A DNA stretch of 20,487 bases from an uncultured Ruminococcus sp. GTDB lineage: Bacteria; Bacillota; Clostridia; Oscillospirales; CAG-272. Below the pieces are notes generated by a model. It searched no databases. It was not told where the DNA came from and worked only from the letters and a program-made list of their open reading frames with translations. Numbering within the stretch: the stretch's first letter is position 1; each line of letters opens with the position of its first letter. A program made the position numbers and the translations under genes. Below are positions 8,640 to 16,463 of this stretch, piece after piece. The stretch is taken from contig CAJKRH010000033.1 of NCBI GenBank assembly GCA_905202255.1, positions 1 to 20,487 of the forward strand. Reading direction: 5' to 3'.

Positions 8640-10016
8640 TTATTTTTCAAAATAGTATATATATACCGAAGGTTTTTTGCCCTTCAGCGCATCACACATA
8701 TCAAAGCCCGGATACCATATAACTTCGCCTCCGGCGCATATCACGGGGCGCTTATTTCTCGCCGAAAAAGAGAGTTCTGTGCGAAGCTTTTTGATTTTTC
8801 TTGTGATGCCTCCCGCGCGATAGCTGTCGGTCGGCTGTGCTGTCCTTGCCGAGAGCGCCGCATTTTCATTAAGACAGAAAGACTTTACAAAGTGCACGGA
8901 ATAATCTCCGTATCGCGCCTCTGCCGCAGCGTCAGGCTCGTGCGAAACAAAAATAAGCGAATTGCCGAAGCGATTTTCACCGAGAACGAGAGGTATATCG
9001 AGAGCTTTCGATCCGGTGATTTTTTCAAGCTCGGCTCTTGTCATGAATGTGATACTATCGCCCGTTGCCACGGCAAAAATGCCGCATGGAAGCTCGGTTT
9101 TCTTTCCCGCGCCACCGCGCATGATATCGCAGACGGCGCGTATATGCCGGCTGTCTATATCTCCGCCGCCTGCCGCATGGTACATTCTTGCAAGCACTCT
9201 CGTGCGCACCGCTTCGTGGAGCGAGGTGAGTGCCGCTATGGGTACCGTGCGCCTGTCGGCAAGCGAGGCAAAAAATCTTTGTGCCTCTCCCTCTATAAAA
9301 TCGCTGTCGCATGAGAGCAGGGAACAGAGACTGCCGAGAGAGTCCTCTGCCGCGGGATTTATGCGGCGCAGGCGCGGAAGTATCTCATGCCTGATGAAAT
9401 TTCTTGTGTAGTGCGTATCGGAATTTGTCGCATCGGTGACATATTCTATGCCGTTTTCGCGGCAGTATTCCTCCGTTTCCGCTCTCGTGCACGAGAGAAG
9501 CGGACGGATTATCGTAAAGTCTCCGCATGGGCGCGAGGCGGGAATACCGCAGGCTCCTCTGAGCCCGCTTCCGCGCACGATATTGAATATCAGTGTTTCG
9601 GCATTGTCGGTTTCCGTATGGGCAAGGGCAATATACTTCGCTCCGTGCCGCCGTGCGCAGTCCGCGAGAGCCGCGTAGCGCTCGTTTCTCGCCGTTTCCT
9701 CAACGGCGACGCCACCTGATATTTCCGCTATATTTATATGCACGGCTTCAAAAGCTATGCCGTGCTCCGAGCAGAAATCGCGGCAAAAGTGCTCGTCGCG
9801 CTCCGCCTCGTTCCCGCGTAGCATATGGTTTATATGGAGTGCCGTTATGCGGGCACCGAGAAGCATATCCGAAGTGAGAAAATGAAGCAGAGCCGCGCTG
9901 TCCGCACCGCCTGAGAAGCCGACGACAATCCCTTCGGGAGCATCGCCTGCGAGCGGCACGCCGAGCGCTTCAAGCATTCTTCGCCCTTTTACCGAAAGGT
10001 TGCTCATGGGTGTCAC
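8640..10016 (-). CDS. tilS: tRNA(Ile)-lysidine synthetase
   Basis: A 458-residue protein. TilS uses ATP and lysine to convert the wobble cytidine of the CAU-anticodon tRNA-Ile to lysidine, so that the tRNA reads AUA; the gene is normally essential. The N-type ATP pyrophosphatase loop SGGADS is at 35-40, followed by the family's HINHMLRGNEAERDE segment and ALAHTETDNAETLIFN. A C-terminal domain (about 375-455) carries the TilS tRNA-binding pattern around ITRKIKKL. The GTG start at 10016 overlaps the dnaB stop as GTGA, implying translational coupling. The in-frame ATG at 10007 is the alternative start, and the AGAGGAG site fits neither spacing perfectly. Confidence 0.95.
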   Translation of the reverse strand: MTPMSNLSVKGRRMLEALGVPLAGDAPEGIVVGFSGGADSAALLHFLTSDMLLGARITALHINHMLRGNEAERDEHFCRDFCSEHGIAFEAVHINIAEISGGVAVEETARNERYAALADCARRHGAKYIALAHTETDNAETLIFNIVRGSGLRGACGIPASRPCGDFTIIRPLLSCTRAETEEYCRENGIEYVTDATNSDTHYTRNFIRHEILPRLRRINPAAEDSLGSLCSLLSCDSDFIEGEAQRFFASLADRRTVPIAALTSLHEAVRTRVLARMYHAAGGGDIDSRHIRAVCDIMRGGAGKKTELPCGIFAVATGDSITFMTRAELEKITGSKALDIPLVLGENRFGNSLIFVSHEPDAAAEARYGDYSVHFVKSFCLNENAALSARTAQPTDSYRAGGITRKIKKLRTELSFSARNKRPVICAGGEVIWYPGFDMCDALKGKKPSVYIYYFEK

Positions 10017-11371
10017 GGCTCCTCTCTGTCCTCAATTGAAGTAAACCTCGAATACCTGCCGTCAAAGCCGAGCTTGACATTTGCCGTCGAACCGTGACGG
10101 TTCTTGGCGACAAGGCATTCCGCCTGCGATGTGCCGGCACTGTCAACGCCGCCGACGGCATCCTTGCCCTCGGGCGCGTTTGCATAATATTCATTTCTGT
10201 AAAGGAACATTACTATATCCGCATCCTGCTCGATGGCACCTGAGTCACGCAGGTCGGAAAGCATGGGTCGCTTGTCTGTTCGGCTTTCGGGTCCGCGGGA
10301 GAGCTGAGCACAGCATATGCAGGGTACGCCGAGATCCTTCGCAAGCAGCTTCAGCCCTCGCGAAATATCGCCTACCTCAAGAACTCTGCTGTCGCTTCGC
10401 CTGTCGCTCTGCATCAACTGAAGATAATCGACTACGACAAGCCCGAGATTCTTCACTCGGCGCAGCTTCGCCTTCATTCCCGTGACGGTTATCGCGCTGG
10501 ACGGGTCTATGAGGATATCACATTCATAGAGCTTGGATGTGGCATAGGCAATCTTCTGCCAGTCCTGCTCGGAAATCTTGCCGGAACGCAGAGCATAGCT
10601 GTCTACGCCCGCTTCGCTCGAGAGCATACGGGAGGCGAGCTGTTCTGCCGACATTTCAAGGCTGAAAACGCATACGGTTTTCTTCTGCCGGATGGCGACA
10701 TTTGTCGCTATATTCATGGCAAATGTGGTTTTACCCATACCGGGGCGCGCGCCGATGAGGATAAGGTCGCCCTTGCCCATACCGACGATGACATTGTCTA
10801 CGGCGGAAAAGCCCGTGGGTGTTCCCGAAACGGCGGCAGGGTCGGTTCTTATCGCTTCAAGCCTGTCATATGTCATGCCGAGCGCATCGCGGATATGAAC
10901 GAAATTCTGAGTTTCGTTTCCCTGAGCGACATCGAAAATCTTCTGCTCGGCATCATCGAGGATATAGCGCACCTCGCCGTGCGCGGCATAGGCATTTTCC
11001 GTTATCGCTTCGGAAGCCGTTATCAGCTTGCGCAGAACGCTCTTGTCCTTGACAATCTGCGCATAATCCTTGATATTGGACGCGGTGGGGACAACCTCCG
11101 CTATCACGCGCAGGTATCGCTTTATTTCATCCTCCGTATATACGCCGCGGGAAACGAGCATATCGATGAGCGTGATGAGGTTTATATCCCTGTTCTTGAC
11201 GAAAAGCTCCTGCATCGCCGCAAAAATCTCGCGGTGCTCGCCGATATAGAAATCGTCGCCCTTCATGATAGAGCCGATATCATTGAATTTTTCGGGGTCT
11301 ATGAGTATAGCTCCGAGTACTGATTGCTCCGCTTCCAGCGCAAAGGGGACTGTTCTGCCTGCTTCTGCCAT
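10013..11371 (-). CDS. dnaB: Replicative DNA helicase DnaB
   Basis: A 452-residue hexameric replicative helicase that unwinds DNA 5'-3' at the fork (called DnaC in Bacillus subtilis). The N-terminal primase-interacting helical domain covers about 8-110, with the typical opening ALEAEQSVLGAILID. The RecA-like ATPase domain has Walker A GARPGMGKTT at 207-216, Walker B LVVVDYLQLM at 311-320, and the later LSRGPESR...DLRDSGAIEQDAD segment. Length is normal and no intein is present. The ATG has AAGGA 7 bases upstream and lies 38 bp after rplI, the usual partner. Confidence 0.98.
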   Translation of the reverse strand: MAEAGRTVPFALEAEQSVLGAILIDPEKFNDIGSIMKGDDFYIGEHREIFAAMQELFVKNRDINLITLIDMLVSRGVYTEDEIKRYLRVIAEVVPTASNIKDYAQIVKDKSVLRKLITASEAITENAYAAHGEVRYILDDAEQKIFDVAQGNETQNFVHIRDALGMTYDRLEAIRTDPAAVSGTPTGFSAVDNVIVGMGKGDLILIGARPGMGKTTFAMNIATNVAIRQKKTVCVFSLEMSAEQLASRMLSSEAGVDSYALRSGKISEQDWQKIAYATSKLYECDILIDPSSAITVTGMKAKLRRVKNLGLVVVDYLQLMQSDRRSDSRVLEVGDISRGLKLLAKDLGVPCICCAQLSRGPESRTDKRPMLSDLRDSGAIEQDADIVMFLYRNEYYANAPEGKDAVGGVDSAGTSQAECLVAKNRHGSTANVKLGFDGRYSRFTSIEDREEP

Positions 11372-11409
11372 AACTTAATCCTTCATGAGTGAATTTTTAC
11401 TTTTGCGGA

Positions 11410-11856
11410 TTATTTCTCCGCTACAACAACATTTATCTTACCCGAGATATCGCCGTAGAGCTTGACCTCGAGGCTGTATGTACCGAAAGCCTTTATCGGC
11501 TCGGGGATGTCTATCTTTCTCTTGTCTACTTCGATTCCCGCCTGCTCGAGAAGCTTCTCGGCTATTTCCTTTGATGTGACGGAACCGTAAGTCTTGCCGT
11601 CTGCGCCTGCCTGCGCCGTTATCTTGACCATTATGCCCTCAAGCTTTGCGGCTGTTGCGCGTGCGGCGTCCTTTTCAAGCTCAATCTTGTGGAGTCTTGC
11701 TTCTTCCTTGCCTTTCATTTCGTTCATGAGCTTTGCATCGGCTTCTGCGGCGAGCTTCTTCGGGAAGAGGAAGTTCTTCGCATATCCGTCCGATACCTTT
11801 ATTATATCGCCTTTTTTGCCCTGACCCTTTACATCGGCTAAAAGTACTACTTTCAT
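11410..11856 (-). CDS. rplI: 50S ribosomal protein L9
   Basis: A 148-residue bL9 protein of the large ribosomal subunit. The N-terminal globular domain MKVVLLADVKGQGKKGDIIKV with SDGYAKNFLFPKKLA is followed by the long connecting helix (about 42-75) and a C-terminal rRNA-binding domain. The reading frame stays open upstream as far as 12165, but that extension runs through the promoter and the divergent regulatory region. The ATG at 11856 gives the canonical N-terminus and has AGAGG 9 bases upstream. First gene of the rplI-dnaB-tilS-hpt operon. Confidence 0.97.
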   Translation of the reverse strand: MKVVLLADVKGQGKKGDIIKVSDGYAKNFLFPKKLAAEADAKLMNEMKGKEEARLHKIELEKDAARATAAKLEGIMVKITAQAGADGKTYGSVTSKEIAEKLLEQAGIEVDKRKIDIPEPIKAFGTYSLEVKLYGDISGKINVVVAEK

Positions 11857-11890
11857 TTGCATATACCTCTTTTTCATGGATTTATATATT

Positions 11891-11919
11891 ATAATACCAC
11901 AGCTTCCCCCGCAAGTCAA
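11891..11919 (-). promoter_or_regulatory. Promoter of the rplI-dnaB-tilS-hpt operon
   Basis: On the minus strand TTGACT (11919-11914) and TATTAT (11896-11891) are 17 bp apart with TGG before the -10. The predicted start lies about 25 bases upstream of the rplI ribosome binding site. Confidence 0.78.
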
Positions 11920-11969
11920 CATAATTTGCCGAAAAAGAGAAACGCCGAAAAATTTTTTTGAAAAATCTA

Positions 11970-11998
11970 TTGACAAAAGCGAAAATGCGTGATATAAT
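11970..11998 (+). promoter_or_regulatory. Consensus promoter of the T-box trp transporter operon
   Basis: TTGACA at 11970-11975 and TATAAT at 11993-11998 are both perfect consensus with a 17-bp spacer. The predicted start is near 12005, at the 5' end of the T-box leader. Confidence 0.9.
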
Positions 11999-12004
11999 GC
12001 AGAA

Positions 12005-12280
12005 AAAATCAAACCTGCGAAGAAGAAGAGTAGTCGATAGGCGATTCTCAAAGCGAGCTGTGGGCGGTGAGAGCACGGCAGAGGAGTTTCCGGCGAATGG
12101 GCTTCCGAGGGCGGACGAAAGCCGAAAGGCAAGTAGCAATCGACGGGGTGCGCTTCCGTTACCATGGCGCCGCGTATATTCTGTACGCGATAAAGAGGAA
12201 GTATTTTTATATTTCCATTCGGGTGGCACCGCGGATATGTTTATTCGTCCCGAGTATCGAGAGATACTCGGGATTTTTTT
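12005..12280 (+). promoter_or_regulatory. T-box riboswitch, tryptophan-type
   Basis: The leader has the T-box hallmarks in order. An AGTA element of Stem I is at 12029-12032. The distal AG-bulge and loop region (GCGAGC, then GGTGAGAG) follows. The specifier loop GCGAATGGGCTTCCGAG has TGG at 12098-12100. The T-box sequence GGGTGGCACCGCGG is at 12221-12234. The specifier reads UGG (Trp), and the UGGC of the T-box bulge would pair with a GCCA acceptor end, as expected for tRNA-Trp with discriminator G. The downstream TrpXYZ-like genes agree. Uncharged tRNA-Trp should stabilise the antiterminator and switch the importer on when tryptophan is scarce. The 5' boundary is set by the predicted transcription start. 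Confidence 0.93.
12248..12280 (+). terminator. T-box conditional terminator
   Basis: TCCCGAGTATC (12248-12258) pairs perfectly with 12263-12273 around a GAGA loop and is followed by seven T. Its 5' strand overlaps the CGTCCC that would pair in the competing antiterminator. Confidence 0.92.
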
Positions 12281-12303
12281 ATTTTTGCAAAGGAGAAAAG
12301 ATT

Positions 12304-12375
12304 ATGTTTGTACTTTCCGGACGATGGCGTGATTTGAACTTGAATCGGAATCACATAATAAAAACAAAAATCTGA
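12304..12375 (+). CDS. Possible 23-aa leader peptide between T-box and trpX
   Basis: A 23-codon ORF starts at ATG 12304 with a strong AAAGGAG site (12289-12295) at 8-base spacing. It ends with TGA at 12373-12375, whose last base is the first of the trpX ribosome binding site AAAGGA. It begins MFVLSGRWRD and contains one Trp codon. It has no recognised family. It may be a translated leader or coupling peptide, or chance. The frame is also open upstream through the T-box, but that part is structured RNA and not a gene. Confidence 0.4.
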   Translation: MFVLSGRWRDLNLNRNHIIKTKI

Positions 12376-12390
12376 AAGGAATCAAAAATC

Positions 12391-13368
12391 ATGAAAAAAA
12401 TCGTTTCTTTAATAATTTCCGTAGCGCTTATCGCTATGTCGCTTCTCGCTTTCTCCTCCTGCGGAGAAAAGGCAAAACCCACCATAGGCATCATCCAGTT
12501 CGGCTCGCATGAATCTCTTGTAAACTGCTATGAGGGCATCATCCTCGGTCTGCGCGACAGCGGCATAGACCTCAACGATTACAATGTAGAGCTTCTCAAC
12601 AGCAATTTCGACCCGAGCGTATCTCAGTCGCAGGCAAAAACACTTGTAAATAAGGGCGCCAAGGTCATTATAGCTATAGCAACTCCCTCTGCGGTAGCCG
12701 CCGCAAACGCCGCCGACGGCGCTGTTCCCGTAGTTTACTGCGCAGTCACCGACGGCGCCACAATGGCAAATTACGAAAATGTGACAGGCTCCTCCGATAT
12801 CCCGAATGCCGAGAAACAGCTTGAGGTTGTCATGGCATATATGGGCAAAACCGATTCGCTCAAAATAGGCGTTCTCTACTCCACGGAGGAATCCAGTTCA
12901 CCTCTTCAGGTATCCAATCTCAAAAAAGCGGCAGCGGCTGTAGACAGCATGAATGTCACAATAGTCGACAAAGCCGTAGCCGATATCAACACTATCGATA
13001 CAGCGGTAAACAGCCTCATTGACGACGGCATCGACTGCTTTGTAAATCTGCTCGACAATACGATAGTCGGCAAGCTCGAATCCAATATTCTCCCGATAAC
13101 CATGGAGAAAAAGATACCCGTTTTCGGCTCCGAGATTGAGCAGGTAAAGAAAGGCTGCGTCGCAAGCTCCTCCATCGACTATAAAAATGATGTCGGTATG
13201 GCGGCAGGCAAGGCGGCAGCAGAGGTTCTCGGCGGCAAGAGCGCTTCCGATATTCCTCCCGTAGTAGTGACAAACCCGCAGGTTTATATCAACAGCACCG
13301 CCTGTGAAGAGCTCGGACTCAAACTGCCCGAAAATACACTCGGCGCAATCGATGTTTCCACTCACTAA
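12391..13368 (+). CDS. trpX: Tryptophan ABC transporter substrate-binding lipoprotein (TrpX-like)
   Basis: A 325-residue periplasmic-binding-type lipoprotein. A lipoprotein signal peptide (positive MKK, hydrophobic core, lipobox ending AFSSC) gives lipidated C24. The mature part, from KPTIGIIQFGSHE through ALAxxPSAVAAANA-like segments to VYINSTACEELGLKLPE, matches the ABC_sub_bind family (PF04392) that contains TrpX. It should capture tryptophan at the outer membrane face and hand it to the TrpY permease. The ligand is inferred from the Trp-specific T-box upstream. AAAGGA is 10 bases upstream of the ATG. Confidence 0.88.
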   Translation: MKKIVSLIISVALIAMSLLAFSSCGEKAKPTIGIIQFGSHESLVNCYEGIILGLRDSGIDLNDYNVELLNSNFDPSVSQSQAKTLVNKGAKVIIAIATPSAVAAANAADGAVPVVYCAVTDGATMANYENVTGSSDIPNAEKQLEVVMAYMGKTDSLKIGVLYSTEESSSPLQVSNLKKAAAAVDSMNVTIVDKAVADINTIDTAVNSLIDDGIDCFVNLLDNTIVGKLESNILPITMEKKIPVFGSEIEQVKKGCVASSSIDYKNDVGMAAGKAAAEVLGGKSASDIPPVVVTNPQVYINSTACEELGLKLPENTLGAIDVSTH

Positions 13369-13387
13369 TCTGAAAGGATAAACAAAA

Positions 13388-14341
13388 ATGCTTTTTCTGG
13401 GAACCACAATAGACGGACTGCAGATGGGTCTGTGCTTTGCGATAATCGCGCTCGGAGTATATCTTTCGTATTCGATACTGGATTTCCCCGACCTCTCGGT
13501 CGACGGCACATTTCCGCTCGGCGGAGTCTGCGCAACGATATTCATGCTCCGCCTCGGAATAAATCCGATAATCGCAACTCTGCTCGCGTTTTTCGTAGGT
13601 ATGGCGGCAGGCGCCGTTACGGGACTGCTTCATGTGAAATTCCGCATATCGAAGCTTCTCTCCGGCATCATAGTGATGACGGCACTGCTCTCCGTCAACC
13701 TCGCGCTGACAAAACTGCTCACGGGCACGGGATATACCACGACGATTTTCTCCTATAAGAGCAAGGGGCTTGCGGGTATGTTCGGCGGAAAAGCCGTGAA
13801 AATCTTCGGCGACAGCGCAATGGCAAAGGATATGGCGACGATAATAATCCTGCTTCTTGCCGTTATTTTCTGCAAGGTGCTTATCGACCTTTTCAAGAAA
13901 ACAAAAATGGGTTATATGCTCGGAGCGACAGGCGGAAGCGAACGCCTTGTCACTTATCTGGGCAAAGACCCGGGTACATATAAGGTGCTCGGCATCTCTC
14001 TTGCAAACGGTTTTGTCTCCATGGGCGGCGCGCTTTATTCCCAGCTTTATATGCAGTATGACAATAACTCGGGTAGCGGCAAGGTTGTGCTTGCCCTTGC
14101 CTCGGTTATCATAGGCATGGCGGTATTTTCGAATATCCGATTCATGCAGAAAACGACAGCCGTCGTGCTCGGCGCGATAATTTATTCGCTCTGCCTGAAT
14201 TATCTCGTGCTTGTGGACAGAGACGGAATATATCTCAAACTCATGAACGCCGTGCTTTTCGCGCTGATTCTTATTTTCAATGATAAGATAACATCATTTC
14301 TCTCAAAAAAGCAGATAAAGGCAGGTGGCAAAAATGCTTGA
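13388..14341 (+). CDS. trpY: ABC transporter permease (TrpY-like)
   Basis: A 317-residue membrane permease of the branched-chain/ribose type (BPD_transp_2) with about eight to nine hydrophobic segments. The opening GLQMGLCFAIIALGVYLSY and DLSVDGTFPLGG is typical of the permeases paired with ABC_sub_bind proteins. The cytoplasmic loop around GATGGSERLVTYLGKDPGTYK (about 178-197) corresponds to the ATPase coupling region. It starts 19 bp after trpX with GAAAGGA upstream and its end overlaps trpZ by 8 bp. Confidence 0.9.
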   Translation: MLFLGTTIDGLQMGLCFAIIALGVYLSYSILDFPDLSVDGTFPLGGVCATIFMLRLGINPIIATLLAFFVGMAAGAVTGLLHVKFRISKLLSGIIVMTALLSVNLALTKLLTGTGYTTTIFSYKSKGLAGMFGGKAVKIFGDSAMAKDMATIIILLLAVIFCKVLIDLFKKTKMGYMLGATGGSERLVTYLGKDPGTYKVLGISLANGFVSMGGALYSQLYMQYDNNSGSGKVVLALASVIIGMAVFSNIRFMQKTTAVVLGAIIYSLCLNYLVLVDRDGIYLKLMNAVLFALILIFNDKITSFLSKKQIKAGGKNA

Positions 14342-15107
14342 ACTCATCGGAACAGACAAGACCTTCAACCGCGGAACGGTCAATGAAATCAAGCTTTTTG
14401 AAAATTTTTCGCTATCTGTGAAAACGGGTGAGTTTGTCTCTGTTGTCGGTTCAAACGGCTCGGGCAAGACAACACTGCTGAATCTTATCAGCGGCAGTAT
14501 ACCCGCCGATTCGGGTAAGGTGATACTCGATGGCGTCGATATGACAAAACTGCCCGAATATAAGCGGGCAAAGAAAATAGGCAGAGTTTTTCAGGACCCT
14601 GCCGTCGGCACCGTGCCGTATATGACGATAACGGAAAATCTTTTTCTCGCCGCAAACAAAGGCAAGCCGTATAATCTTTCCTTTGCCGCGGACAGAAAGA
14701 AAAAGGAATATTTCCGCGAAATTCTGCATACGCTCGGGCTCGGACTCGAGGACAAGACGGAAATCCCCGTCGGGCTTCTCTCGGGCGGTCAGCGTCAGGC
14801 ACTCTCGCTTATCATGAGTACGCTCACGCCTGTGGATTTGCTTCTGCTCGATGAGCATACAGCGGCTCTCGACCCGAAAACAGCGGAAACGATAATGCTC
14901 CTCACGGACAAGATTGTGCGCGAGAAGAAGCTGACCGCCATCATGATAACGCATAATCTGCGTTACGCCGTAGAATACGGAAACCGCCTTATCATGATGC
15001 ATGAGGGCAAGGCGATAATAGATAAAGCGGAAAACGAGAAGGCGCAGACGGAAACTGCGGATATTCTCCGCGTTTTCAATGAAATAAGCATAGAATGCGG
15101 TAATTAA
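14334..15107 (+). CDS. trpZ: ABC transporter ATP-binding protein (TrpZ-like)
   Basis: A 257-residue ATPase that would power the TrpXY importer. Walker A GSNGSGKTT is at 39-47, the Q-loop is at FQDPAVG, the signature LSGGQ is at 139-143, Walker B LLDEHTAALD is at 161-170 and the switch histidine is H197. A GTG at 14325 is also in frame, but it falls in the AGGTGG ribosome binding site, so the ATG at 14334 is preferred. It overlaps trpY, indicating translational coupling. Note LLLLDEHTAALD in place of the more common LLDEPTSALD. Confidence 0.92.
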   Translation: MLELIGTDKTFNRGTVNEIKLFENFSLSVKTGEFVSVVGSNGSGKTTLLNLISGSIPADSGKVILDGVDMTKLPEYKRAKKIGRVFQDPAVGTVPYMTITENLFLAANKGKPYNLSFAADRKKKEYFREILHTLGLGLEDKTEIPVGLLSGGQRQALSLIMSTLTPVDLLLLDEHTAALDPKTAETIMLLTDKIVREKKLTAIMITHNLRYAVEYGNRLIMMHEGKAIIDKAENEKAQTETADILRVFNEISIECGN

Positions 15108-15139
15108 AAAATCGGCAGGGAAGCCCCTGCCGATTTTTT
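15106..15139 (+). terminator. Strong terminator of the trpXYZ operon
   Basis: A 15-bp perfect stem (15106-15120 with 15125-15139) and a 4-base loop end in six T. The sequence is almost the same as that of the terminator at 16162-16192. Confidence 0.92.
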
Positions 15140-15212
15140 GTTGTGGTATGCATGATTTGTATGCGCGCAATCCCATGCTCTGCCGCCGAAACTTCGGCAA
15201 ATTGCGGCAATA

Positions 15213-15241
15213 TTGACTTTTGAAGCAAAATATGGTATAAT
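15213..15241 (+). promoter_or_regulatory. Promoter of the eight-helix membrane protein gene
   Basis: TTGACT at 15213-15218 and TATAAT at 15236-15241 are 17 bp apart, with TATGG before the -10. A small inverted repeat GCCGAA-ac-TTCGGC (15185-15198) lies just upstream of the -35. Predicted start near 15248. Confidence 0.82.
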
Positions 15242-15308
15242 ATAAACACAAATCGGCAAATCAAACCTCGCAAATGTCCTTTTCATCAACTTAAAAGGAG
15301 AAAAAATC

Positions 15309-16163
15309 ATGAGTACGAAAAAGAAATCGACCATCCTTTGGCTTGTTTTTGCGATTGTTTTTCTGGCGACTGCCACCGCAAGTACGATTGTGGTGATTAG
15401 CGGTATTAAAGAGCCGAACGATAAGGGAAACCCCTATGTGGGTATCTCTATGTTTGCTGTACTTGTTGCCATGCCTGCCCTGCTTTCGGAGATTGTTTTG
15501 TTCTGCGGGCTTCGCCGCGCATTGAGATATGGAAATAAAACCGAAATTCCCGGGTTTTTGAGAGCATCGATTGTCGTCATGGCGGTAAATCTCGCTCTTT
15601 TGCTAATCAGCTGTACGGGATTTTTCATTTTCTTTCTCTTCGGTTTTCATTGGGTGATGCTTTTTGTCGGTTTGATTTTACTTATGGCTTCAAGCTTTTC
15701 CGAAATTTTCGGTAAAACAAACGCCGCGGAAAATTCCGATATGAGAAAGAAATACAAAATAATGCGGATAGCTTTCATGGCTCTGAATATTATACTTCTT
15801 GCCACCGTCGCTGTTTTGGCGTTTCGCGGCTTTTATAACAGAAGACTTAACAGCGGGATATTCTGTGAGCCGATTCCCGAATTTATTATAAATTTATTTA
15901 TACCGCTTGCAATGTCCGAGCTTATTATGATTTGCGGACTTCGCTTCGCGCTCACAAAGCACGAAAAACATGAAAAATATGCTCTCGCAATTGTTTCATG
16001 CGTCATTTCGGCGATGGGATTTGTCTTTTTCCCGCTTCATCATTTCTTCTTTACTGATATGATTAAATTCGGCTCCGCAGCCTATGCCTACTGGCTTATT
16101 GCGCTGCTCGGTTATATATTTTTACTTGCGGGCACGAGGGAAAAAGCAGTATCGGAAGAATAA
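15309..16163 (+). CDS. Unrecognised membrane protein with two four-helix repeats
   Basis: A 284-residue integral membrane protein with about eight predicted helices (8-30, 44-68, 86-106, 108-132, 150-172, 190-212, 224-243, 252-275). I do not recognise a named family. The two halves look like an internal duplication: SEIVLFCGLRRAL at 60-72 matches SELIMICGLRFAL at 203-215, and the first helices of each half also align at the same offset of about 143 residues. It has no signal peptide beyond the first helix. AAAAGGAG is 8 bases upstream of the ATG, and it has its own promoter and terminator, so it is monocistronic. Function unknown. Confidence 0.85.
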   Translation: MSTKKKSTILWLVFAIVFLATATASTIVVISGIKEPNDKGNPYVGISMFAVLVAMPALLSEIVLFCGLRRALRYGNKTEIPGFLRASIVVMAVNLALLLISCTGFFIFFLFGFHWVMLFVGLILLMASSFSEIFGKTNAAENSDMRKKYKIMRIAFMALNIILLATVAVLAFRGFYNRRLNSGIFCEPIPEFIINLFIPLAMSELIMICGLRFALTKHEKHEKYALAIVSCVISAMGFVFFPLHHFFFTDMIKFGSAAYAYWLIALLGYIFLLAGTREKAVSEE

Positions 16164-16192
16164 AAAATCGGCAGGGAAGCCTGCCGGTTTTT
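16162..16192. terminator. Bidirectional terminator between convergent genes
   Basis: AAAAAATCGGCAGG pairs with CCTGCCGGTTTTTT around a short loop, with one G-T pair. It serves the membrane protein gene on the plus strand, and the minus-strand cysteine-rich gene, whose stop codon abuts it. Confidence 0.88.
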
Positions 16193-16408
16193 TCATGAAA
16201 CGGTGCCGCCGCGGATTTTCTTATTTATCTCGAAAATCTCCATTTTACCCTCAATATACGGCATATACATTTCCAGCCCATCGGGGCAGGAAACGCCGTC
16301 GCATCCCGAGCATCCCGCGCAGTCTCCGCCGCCGAGCGACTTGCGGACTATCGCCTCTCGCTCTTCACGCGTAGTATTTTTGATGAGATATTTTTCTCTT
16401 GAATCCAT
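16193..16408 (-). CDS. Small cysteine-rich protein, function unknown
   Basis: A 71-residue protein starting MDSREKYLIKNTTREEREAI. The frame remains open upstream, but that part is antisense to the acetyltransferase end. The ATG at 16408 has GGGAGG 8 bases upstream, which decides the start. An N-terminal charged helix is followed by a glycine- and cysteine-rich centre (DCAGCSGCDGVSCPDG, about 35-50) with four cysteines, then a C-terminal helix. The C-x2-C-x2-C-x4-C spacing could bind a metal or Fe-S cluster, but this is inference. It lies 55 bp after the acetyltransferase and probably shares its transcript. Confidence 0.7.
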   Translation of the reverse strand: MDSREKYLIKNTTREEREAIVRKSLGGGDCAGCSGCDGVSCPDGLEMYMPYIEGKMEIFEINKKIRGGTVS

Positions 16409-16463
16409 AAAAATCGCCTCCCATAAAAAGTATGCTTTGCGTGAGGTGTTTTTATGCGTTTTT

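Noticed and set aside
11857..12165. N-terminal extension of L9 by about 100 residues
   Set aside because: The extension crosses the rplI promoter and the divergent T-box promoter. The ATG at 11856 gives the standard L9 start with a ribosome binding site.
12310..12345. tRNA T-arm-like sequence on the minus strand
   Set aside because: The flanks of the TTCAAAT loop do not pair as a 5-bp stem and no acceptor or anticodon arm can be built.
12067..12375. A 102-codon plus-strand ORF through the T-box
   Set aside because: It overlaps highly structured, clearly recognisable T-box RNA and its terminator. Only the last 23 codons have a ribosome binding site.
14451..15251. 266-codon minus-strand ORF over trpZ
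   Set aside because: It is the antisense shadow of a complete ABC ATPase and spans the operon terminator.
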